A stretch of 11,320 nucleotides of DNA from Pseudomonadota bacterium (GTDB lineage: Bacteria; Pseudomonadota; Alphaproteobacteria; Rhizobiales; Xanthobacteraceae): assembly GCA_023392205.1 (NCBI GenBank), contig JAEVZN010000024.1:1-11320 (forward strand). Direction: 5' to 3'. The notes beneath the pieces were generated by a model. It ran no database searches. It worked only from the letters and a program-made list of their open reading frames with translations, and was not told where the DNA came from. The position numbers and the translations under genes were made by a program. This document shows, in pieces, positions 6,292 through 11,320 of this stretch (positions within the stretch are counted from its first letter, which is position 1; each line of letters starts with the position of its first letter).

Positions 6292-6900
6292 TCAGACCCC
6301 GGTCCGCTCGCGCGGCAGCAACAGCGAAATTGCGATTTTCCGGCGCGCCTGGATCTCGTCGCGATCGTCGGGGCTCAGCGTCATACGGGTGCCGATGACA
6401 AAGGACATATGCAGTTCGGCATAATCGAATGCGTCCGTATCGTTCAGGCCCGCGTCCCGGTAAAGCCGGCGCAGGAAGTCGATCCGTTCCTGGTGGACCT
6501 GCCGCACAATCGCCGCGACCTTCGCATCGCGTCTCGCCCAGTCGCGCAGCGTCATCTCGAACGGCCCGCCTGGCACGTCCTGCCGGCCGGAGATCGCGAT
6601 CCGGATCAGCCGCTCAAGTCGCTCCCAGGGGGTGCCCGTTGTGTCGACGATGAGATTGCGGGTCTCGCTGGTCATGCGCAGGCGCCACGTCTCGACCACC
6701 GCGAGCAGCAGGTCGTCGCGCCCCTTGAAATGCCAGTAGAAGCTGCCCTTGGTCACGCCCAGCCGGTCGGCCAATGTATCGACGCGCAGAGCCTCCACAT
6801 TGTCCTCGGCCAGCATCGCGATGGCGGCCTCGATCCAGTCCTTGCGTCCGAGCGGCGCTTCGGCTTGCGGCTTTTGCGACTTGAGGGCCTGACGTGGCAT
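6292..6900 (-). CDS. TetR/AcrR-family transcriptional regulator
   Basis: A 202-residue ligand-responsive dimeric repressor. The N-terminal helix-turn-helix is clear: ALRVDTLADRLGVTKGSFYWHF spans about 37-58 (read in two parts, TLADRLGVTKGS and FYWHFKGRDDLL), the hallmark of the family. The rest (about 75-202) is an all-helical ligand domain without a recognisable specific signature. It has a basic, Gln/Lys-rich N-terminal tail of about 18 residues. The ATG at 6900 has only a weak upstream AGG. The gene begins 23 bp after the 3-hydroxyacyl-CoA dehydrogenase stop on the same strand, so the two are probably one transcript. Its likely target is the dehydrogenase/LivK divergent promoter, where dyads lie at 7982-8002, giving autoregulation plus control of the transporter. 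The ligand may be the transported compound or a CoA derivative of it; this is inference. Confidence 0.93.
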   Translation of the reverse strand: MPRQALKSQKPQAEAPLGRKDWIEAAIAMLAEDNVEALRVDTLADRLGVTKGSFYWHFKGRDDLLLAVVETWRLRMTSETRNLIVDTTGTPWERLERLIRIAISGRQDVPGGPFEMTLRDWARRDAKVAAIVRQVHQERIDFLRRLYRDAGLNDTDAFDYAELHMSFVIGTRMTLSPDDRDEIQARRKIAISLLLPRERTGV

Positions 6901-6923
6901 TATTTACAGCGCCTGACTGGAGA

Positions 6924-7937
6924 TTAGGGCCGGGATGCAGTTGGGGTCTGCCCCGCAGGATCGTGCGAAGGGTCGACTGCAAGCAACAGTTTAACCAGTT
7001 CATCGTTGCGCCACGCAATCCACTCCGCAAGGGGTTGCCCGGCGGTGATGTCCTGCGCAGCCTTTATCAGCGCGCTCTGGACGGCAGGTGAGGTGAGGTC
7101 GGGGGAGCCGAGCGCGTCCATCCATTTCTGGAGTTCGGGCGCGATGGTAAGGACATGCGGCATGCCGCCGGGGCCGCCGGCCAGCGTGAGGGTCGTCAGC
7201 GCGCCCATTACCGCCCAGCGGGGACCGAGGCCGTAACGCATGGCATCCTCGATCGCGCGCGGGCTTGCAATCCCTTCCGCCACGCAATGAACCGCTTCGC
7301 GCAGCAACGCGAATTGCAGTCTATTGGTCAGGAAAGCCGTGACTTCCTTGTCGACACGGATCGGTTTCTTGCCGAGCGAGCGGACATGCGTCATCGCGAA
7401 GTCGACGATTCCGGGTGAGGTCTTCTCGCCCCCGATGATTTCGACGAGCGGGACAAGATGCGGGGGATTGAACGGATGGCACACCACCAGCCGTTCGGGA
7501 TGCATCATCTTGGCCTGAAGCTGCGTCGGCGGAATGCCGCCGGTGCTCGACGCAATGATAAGGTCGGGCGGTGCGCTGCGTTCAAGCTCCGCATACACCT
7601 CCTGCTTCAGTGCAAGATTTTCCAGCGCGTTCTCATGAACGAGATCGGCAGACGCGCCGACAGCGCCGGCATTTTCGACAAACGAAAGGTTGTGCAGCGG
7701 TGGCGCATCCGCTTGCGCGACACCGAGTTTGCGCAGCACATCCCAGCTCTCCGCAACAAAAGCGCGCGCGCGGGCTGGCGCTTCGGCAGACGGATCGGTC
7801 GCGATCACCTCATAGCCGCGTGCAAGATAGATGGCGGCCCATCCGCAACCGACCGAGCCGGTTCCGACAAGACCGATCCGCCGCGGTGCAGGGCGTTTAT
7901 CTTCGGAGGGCAAGTTCGAGGGCGCGTGAGACGACAT
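6924..7937 (-). CDS. 3-hydroxyacyl-CoA dehydrogenase family protein (carnitine dehydrogenase / lambda-crystallin-like)
   Basis: A 337-residue NAD-dependent dehydrogenase oxidising a 3-hydroxy acid or its CoA/betaine derivative. The Rossmann motif GTGSVG (25-30) and Asp48 (VIATDPS) indicate NAD preference. HENALE (101-106), SSTGG (130-134), catalytic His154 in CHPFNPPHLVPLVEIIGG, and Asn205 (LTNRLQ) complete the family's active-site set. The C-terminal helical domain includes YGLGPRWAVMG (235-245), typical of the single-domain carnitine/gulonate dehydrogenase branch rather than the long FadB/FadN proteins. A perfect GGAGGTGA (complement of 7945-7952) precedes the ATG, fixing the start, so the 18-residue N-terminal extension seems real. 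It is probably co-transcribed with the TetR gene and divergent from the ABC transporter, which suggests that the imported substrate or its product is oxidised by this enzyme. The substrate is not identified. Confidence 0.88.
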   Translation of the reverse strand: MSSHAPSNLPSEDKRPAPRRIGLVGTGSVGCGWAAIYLARGYEVIATDPSAEAPARARAFVAESWDVLRKLGVAQADAPPLHNLSFVENAGAVGASADLVHENALENLALKQEVYAELERSAPPDLIIASSTGGIPPTQLQAKMMHPERLVVCHPFNPPHLVPLVEIIGGEKTSPGIVDFAMTHVRSLGKKPIRVDKEVTAFLTNRLQFALLREAVHCVAEGIASPRAIEDAMRYGLGPRWAVMGALTTLTLAGGPGGMPHVLTIAPELQKWMDALGSPDLTSPAVQSALIKAAQDITAGQPLAEWIAWRNDELVKLLLAVDPSHDPAGQTPTASRP

Positions 7938-7981
7938 GGCGGCTTCACCTCCGCTCGCAAACAGCGCAATGTCTCATTAGG

Positions 7982-8002
7982 CGCGAATTGACTTCGCGAA
8001 GT
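7982..8002. promoter_or_regulatory. Overlapping palindromes, candidate TetR operator
   Basis: Two dyads overlap here. CGCGAA-N5-TTCGCG (7982-7998) is a 17-bp inverted repeat, and ACTTCGCGAAGT (7991-8002) is a perfect 12-bp palindrome. They cover the -35 box and the first half of the spacer of the plus-strand promoter, and lie 45 bp before the start of the divergent dehydrogenase gene. Size and symmetry suit a TetR dimer. Binding by the TetR protein encoded at 6292-6900 is inferred from its place in the divergent operon. Confidence 0.55.
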
Positions 8003-8016
8003 GCGACATCCATACT
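7988..8016 (+). promoter_or_regulatory. Sigma70-type promoter for the ABC transporter operon
   Basis: TTGACT (7988-7993) and CATACT (8011-8016) are separated by exactly 17 bp, a near-consensus -35 (5 of 6) with a fair -10 (4 of 6). Transcription would begin near 8023 and give a leader of about 20 nt containing the GGGAGG ribosome binding site (8033-8038). Confidence 0.6.
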
Positions 8017-8043
8017 TACAGGTATTGAGCCAGGGAGGACATC

Positions 8044-9189
8044 ATGTCAATCAAGAAACTGTTGGCTTCGGTTACGGCGGCAGGCTTCGTCGCCGCTGCG
8101 GGACCGGCCTATGCCGAGATCAAGATCGGCGTCGTACTGGCGCTGACCGGACCCAATGCATCGCTCGGCATTCCCTATCGCAAGGGCGTCGAATTGATGC
8201 CGAAGGAGATCGGCGGCGAGAAGGTTACGCTCATCTTTCTCGACGACGCATCCGATCCCTCGACGGCCGTGAAGAATGCACAGAAGCTGGTCACCGACGA
8301 CAAGGTCGACATCCTGATCGGTGGTTCCAACACGCCGGCTTCGCAGGCCATGGGCAACGTGACCTCGCGCGAAGGATTGCAGCAGGTCTCGCTCGCGCCG
8401 GCCGCGTTTCCATCCGACAAGAACAAGTGGATGATTGCCACACCGCAACCGGCCAATCTCTGGGCCGGCGCGCTGGTCAAGGACATGGTCAAGCGCGGCG
8501 TGAAGACCGTGGCATATATCGGCTTCAGCGATCCGTGGGGTGATATCGCCTATAACGGACTGAAAGAGGCCGCCGACAAAGCCGGGATCAACGTCGTGAC
8601 CAACGAACGCTTCGCGCGGGCGGACACCAGCGTGACCGGTCAGGTGCTGAAGATCATCGCCGCCCGGCCGGATGCCGTCATGGTCGGCGGCTCGGGCACG
8701 CCCGGTGCGCTGCCGCATATCGCGCTGGCCGAACGCGGCTTCAAGGGTCCGGTCTATGCAACGCCCGGCGTGTTCAACCAGGACTATCTGCGTGTCGGCG
8801 GCAAGGCGGTCGAAGGCGTGGTCGGCGTGACCGGTCCGATCGGCGCCCATGAGCAATTGCCCGACAGCAACCCGATCAAGAAGGTGTCCGCGGACTTCAT
8901 CAAGAAATACGAGGACATCAACGGCAAGGGCAGCTGGAACAGCTTCGCCGCCTTTGCCTATGACGGCACGCTGATTCTCCAGGACGCCATCGCGCGGGCG
9001 CTGAAAAAGGCCAAGCCCGGCACGCCGGAATTCCGGCAGGCCGTGCGCGACGAAGTGCGCAACGTGAAGGAACTGGTTGGCACCAATGGCGTCTATCAGT
9101 TTCCGGAAGGGTCGTCCTACGGCGTCGACGAACGCTCGGTGATCCTGGTTCAGGTCAAGGACGGCAAGTGGGTCTATCTGCCGAACTGA
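8044..9189 (+). CDS. ABC transporter periplasmic substrate-binding protein, LivK/HAAT type
   Basis: A 381-residue type I periplasmic binding protein, the receptor of a branched-chain-amino-acid-type (HAAT) importer. A signal peptide covers residues 1-24 (KK n-region, Ala-rich core, AYA before Glu25). The mature start IKIGVVLALTGPNASLGIPY and the DDASDPSTAVKNAQKLV block (67-83) are typical, as is IGGSNTPASQAM (92-103), where ligand carboxylate and main-chain contacts lie in this family. WGDIAYNGLKEAADKAG (165-181) and NSFAAFAYDG (299-308) are further marks. Many relatives in alphaproteobacteria bind aromatic acids rather than Leu/Ile/Val, so the ligand is open. GGGAGG sits 5 nt before the ATG at 8044. 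It is first in an operon with LivH and LivM genes, transcribed from the promoter at 7988-8016 and divergent from the dehydrogenase/TetR genes. Confidence 0.93.
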   Translation: MSIKKLLASVTAAGFVAAAGPAYAEIKIGVVLALTGPNASLGIPYRKGVELMPKEIGGEKVTLIFLDDASDPSTAVKNAQKLVTDDKVDILIGGSNTPASQAMGNVTSREGLQQVSLAPAAFPSDKNKWMIATPQPANLWAGALVKDMVKRGVKTVAYIGFSDPWGDIAYNGLKEAADKAGINVVTNERFARADTSVTGQVLKIIAARPDAVMVGGSGTPGALPHIALAERGFKGPVYATPGVFNQDYLRVGGKAVEGVVGVTGPIGAHEQLPDSNPIKKVSADFIKKYEDINGKGSWNSFAAFAYDGTLILQDAIARALKKAKPGTPEFRQAVRDEVRNVKELVGTNGVYQFPEGSSYGVDERSVILVQVKDGKWVYLPN

Positions 9190-9202
9190 CAAGAGCGGAT
9201 GC

Positions 9203-9308
9203 ATCCGGCCGGGGCGTTGCCCGGGCGGGTTGCATATGCCGCAGGACGTAAGCAAAGCGGGGGGCGCGGCGCGCCACTAAACCGCGTCGGCAAGTTGCCG
9301 GTGACGCG
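9203..9308 (+). other. Two stem-loops in the 130-bp gap between binding protein and permease genes
   Basis: Stem 1 (9203-9230) pairs CCGGG (9209-9213) with CCCGG (9220-9224) and is extended by outer pairs across a G-G mismatch. Stem 2 (9283-9308) pairs CGCGTC (9283-9288) with GACGCG (9303-9308) and GGCA (9289-9292) with TGCC (9296-9299), leaving a 3-nt bulge. Neither has a U-tract. Stem 2 ends just before the likely LivH ribosome binding site (GGGCGGGG, 9310-9317). Such gaps often make the binding protein more abundant than the permeases by stabilising the upstream message or limiting translation of the next gene; that role is inferred here. Confidence 0.4.
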
Positions 9309-9319
9309 CGGGCGGGGAC

Positions 9320-10369
9320 ATGACGTTCGAAATCTTTCTTCTGCTGGTTCAGGATGCCCTCGGCACCGGCGCCATCTATGTATTGATGGCGCTCGGCATC
9401 GTGCTGATCTTCAACGTCACGCGCGTCATCTTTGTCCCCTATGGCGATCTTGTTGCCTATTCGGCGCTAACCCTGGGCGCATTCCAGTTGCAGCGGGTCC
9501 CTGGCACCGTGTGGCTTGTGCTGACGCTGGCGGCGATGGCATTCATCGTCGAGGCATCGTCGCTGATCCGCCGCGGCAAGGCGCGCGATATTCCGATGGC
9601 GTTTCTGTATTGGGGCATTCTGCCCGGCATCCCCGTCGCGGCCACATTCCTGATCGGTGCGCAGGGTCTCTCGCTGCCGGTGCAGATGGCGCTGACAATT
9701 GCGCTTGTGCTGCCGCTCGGGCCGCTCCTGTACCGCATCGTATTCCAGCCGATTGCAACCGCACCGGTGCTGATCCTGCTGATGGTGGCGGTGGCGCTGC
9801 ATTTCGCAATTACCGGACTGGCGCTGCTCTATTTCGGGCCCGAGGGCTTCCGCACCTCGGCTTTTGTCAGCGGCAGTGTATCGATCGGCGACATGTTCGT
9901 TCCCAACCAGTTGATCATGATCGTGAGTGCGGCGAGTATCCTTTCGATCGTGCTGTTCGGCTTCTTCCGCTTCACGCTGGCCGGCAAGGCGTTGCGCGCG
10001 GTCGCCATCAATCGCGAAGGCGCGCGGCTGGTCGGCATCTGGACCACGCGCGCGGGCGCCTGGGCCTTCATCCTGGCGTCGGCCATCGCTGCGGTCGCCG
10101 GCATCCTGATCAGCCCGACCACGACCATCTATTACGACACCGGTCTGCTGGTCGGCCTGAAGGGCTTTATCGGCTCGGTGGTCGGCGGATTTGTCAGCTA
10201 TCCGCTGGCCGCGGTCGGCGCGATCATCATCGGTCTCGTGGAATCCTTCGGCTCGTTTTATTCGAGCGCGCTGAAGGACGCGATCGTGTTCGCGGCCATC
10301 ATCCCGATCGTGTTGTGGCGATGGCTCTATGTCGCCTCGCATGACACCGAAGAGCACGAGGAAGAATAG
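9320..10369 (+). CDS. ABC transporter permease, LivH type
   Basis: A 349-residue inner-membrane permease of a HAAT importer, with about eight to nine hydrophobic segments. Near the N-terminus, IVLIFNVTRVIFVPYGDLVA (27-46) corresponds to the LivH block LIFGVMRVINFAHGEFM. The cytoplasmic coupling loop that contacts the ATPase reads GKALRAVAINREGARLVGI (222-240). TIYYDTGLLVGLKGFIGSVV (269-288) is the usual late signature. It is about 40-55 residues longer than common LivH proteins; extra material between roughly 60 and 140 includes a basic loop (LIRRGKARD, 82-90) and an added hydrophobic segment. The C-terminus lacks the usual RP-GLFG ending and instead finishes with an acidic tail, HDTEEHEEE. 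ATG 9320 follows a G-rich binding site. Its stop lies 2 bp before the LivM start, so translation is probably coupled. Confidence 0.9.
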   Translation: MTFEIFLLLVQDALGTGAIYVLMALGIVLIFNVTRVIFVPYGDLVAYSALTLGAFQLQRVPGTVWLVLTLAAMAFIVEASSLIRRGKARDIPMAFLYWGILPGIPVAATFLIGAQGLSLPVQMALTIALVLPLGPLLYRIVFQPIATAPVLILLMVAVALHFAITGLALLYFGPEGFRTSAFVSGSVSIGDMFVPNQLIMIVSAASILSIVLFGFFRFTLAGKALRAVAINREGARLVGIWTTRAGAWAFILASAIAAVAGILISPTTTIYYDTGLLVGLKGFIGSVVGGFVSYPLAAVGAIIIGLVESFGSFYSSALKDAIVFAAIIPIVLWRWLYVASHDTEEHEEE

Positions 10370-10371
10370 CC

Positions 10372-11320
10372 GTGCAGAATGCGGCCCGCGCCATCGTGAT
10401 CGGTCTGATGACGGTGATCGTCACCGCGATCCCGTTCTTCTCCGACGGCTTCGTCATCACGCTTCTGAACTATATCGGCATCTATACGCTGGTGACGCTG
10501 GGCCTTGTGCTGCTGACCGGCTGCGGCGGCATCACGTCGTTCGGCCAGGCGGCCTTTGTCGGCATCGGCGCCTATGCGACGGCGTATCTGTCGACGGCCT
10601 GGGGCCTGTCGCCCTGGATCGGCCTTCTGGTCGGGATCGCGCTGTCGACCTTCGTGGCTTTGGTGATCGGCTACATCACGCTTCATCTGGGCGGCCATTA
10701 TCTGCCGCTGACCACCATTGCCTGGGGTCTGGCGATTGCCTTCAGCTTCGGGAATTTCCAGTTCCTCGGCGCGCATGGCGGCATCGGCGATCTGCCGCCG
10801 GTCTCGCTGTTCGGCTATGCCTTCGACGAACCGTCCAAGCTCTATTACCTGATCTGGGCTTTCTGCGGCGCGGCTTTGATCGGCGCTGGCAATATGCTGC
10901 GCTCGCGGCAGGGGCGGGCGATCCGCGCTCTGCGCGGCGGCAAGGGCATGTCGGAAAGCCTCGGCATCAACGTGTTTCTGGTGCGGCTCTATGTGTTCAT
11001 CATGGCGGCGGCCTTTGCCGGCATCGCCGGCTGGCTCTATGCGCATCTGACGCGCTTTGTCAGTCCGGCGCCGTTCGGGCTGAATGCCGGTATCGAATAT
11101 CTGCTGATGGCGGTGCTGGGCGGCGCCGGCACCGTGTCCGGCGCGCTGGTCGGCGCGGCCAGCGTCGCGCTGATCAAGAACTGGCTGCAGGATATCCTCA
11201 ACTGGCTGCAGGGCGTGTTCCCGAACATGTCGACCAACAGCGCCGTGTTCGAGATCGTCGTGTTCGGCTGTCTCTTCATCCTGCTGCTGCACAAGTCGCG
11301 CCAAGGCATCGTGCCGCTGG
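10372..11320 (+). CDS. ABC transporter permease, LivM type (3' end outside window)
   Basis: The frame opens with GTG at 10372, 2 bp after the LivH stop, with GAGGAAG inside the LivH tail as ribosome binding site. It runs open for 316 codons to the window edge. Features are the LivM signature LLTGCGGITSFGQAAFVGIG (47-66), HYLPLTTIAWGLA (109-121), the substrate-path motif HGGIGDLPPVSLFG (135-148), and the coupling loop GRAIRALRGGKGMSESLGIN (181-200). Further marks are FAGIAGWLYAH (215-225) and EYLLMAVLGGAGTVSGALVG (242-261). With LivH it would form the membrane channel of the importer. The usual LivM length is nearly reached at the edge, so the gene either ends soon or continues into an ATPase domain, as in LivM-LivG fusions; this cannot be seen. 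LivG and LivF ATPase genes are expected downstream. Confidence 0.9.
   Translation, partial: MQNAARAIVIGLMTVIVTAIPFFSDGFVITLLNYIGIYTLVTLGLVLLTGCGGITSFGQAAFVGIGAYATAYLSTAWGLSPWIGLLVGIALSTFVALVIGYITLHLGGHYLPLTTIAWGLAIAFSFGNFQFLGAHGGIGDLPPVSLFGYAFDEPSKLYYLIWAFCGAALIGAGNMLRSRQGRAIRALRGGKGMSESLGINVFLVRLYVFIMAAAFAGIAGWLYAHLTRFVSPAPFGLNAGIEYLLMAVLGGAGTVSGALVGAASVALIKNWLQDILNWLQGVFPNMSTNSAVFEIVVFGCLFILLLHKSRQGIVPL

Noticed and set aside
7296..7313. TTCGCG-N6-CGCGAA inverted repeat resembling the candidate TetR operator
   Set aside because: It lies deep inside the dehydrogenase coding region, spacing and half-site order differ from the promoter site, and such GC-rich hexamers recur by chance.
10327..11304. 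325-codon minus-strand frame opposite LivM
   Set aside because: It is low-complexity, rich in Asp, Arg, Gln and His, and mirrors the membrane-protein codons of LivM on the plus strand.

Overview
The window is GC-rich DNA from what looks like a soil or plant-associated alphaproteobacterium, probably Hyphomicrobiales. The inference rests on codon bias, the style of the Bug/TctC and LivK-type binding proteins, and strong GGAGG ribosome binding sites; no RNA gene is present to fix the taxon. Almost all of the sequence is coding. It reads as an accessory catabolic and uptake region for a small organic acid or aromatic/heteroaromatic compound. I see no phage, insertion sequence, CRISPR array or tRNA.

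Layout. Positions 1-84 (minus strand) hold the first 28 codons of a RES-domain protein, a toxin family, cut by the window edge. It abuts a plus-strand FAD monooxygenase (137-1210) that has lost its own first ~12 residues, including the Rossmann GxGxxG motif, so a breakpoint lies between about 85 and 112. An alpha/beta hydrolase of the FrsA / 2,6-dihydroxypseudooxynicotine hydrolase type (1378-2559) follows, then a Bug/TctC periplasmic binding protein (2610-3581) and a strong bidirectional terminator (3594-3622). Two VOC-fold proteins are divergently transcribed from a 250-bp spacer: a tandem-domain protein (3671-4564, minus) and a single-domain protein (4815-5336, plus). A periplasmic N-acetylmuramoyl-L-alanine amidase (5361-6188, minus) seems unrelated to the catabolic theme. 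A TetR regulator (6292-6900, minus) sits 23 bp downstream of a 3-hydroxyacyl-CoA dehydrogenase of the carnitine dehydrogenase/lambda-crystallin type (6924-7937, minus). Divergent from these is a branched-chain-amino-acid-type ABC transporter: binding protein (8044-9189), LivH permease (9320-10369) and LivM permease (10372 to beyond the window end).

How it may work together (inference): the ABC transporter and perhaps the Bug protein capture an acidic substrate. The monooxygenase (if functional), VOC enzymes and C-C-type hydrolase would hydroxylate and open a ring, and the dehydrogenase would handle a CoA- or carnitine-like hydroxy intermediate. The TetR protein probably controls the divergent dehydrogenase/transporter promoter, where overlapping dyads (7982-8002) sit on a good sigma70-like promoter (TTGACT-N17-CATACT). 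The substrate cannot be named from sequence.

Nothing here is a clearly new system. The points most worth a second look are the RES/monooxygenase breakpoint, the operator in the divergent promoter, the hydrolase-monooxygenase-VOC set, and the internally duplicated VOC protein.
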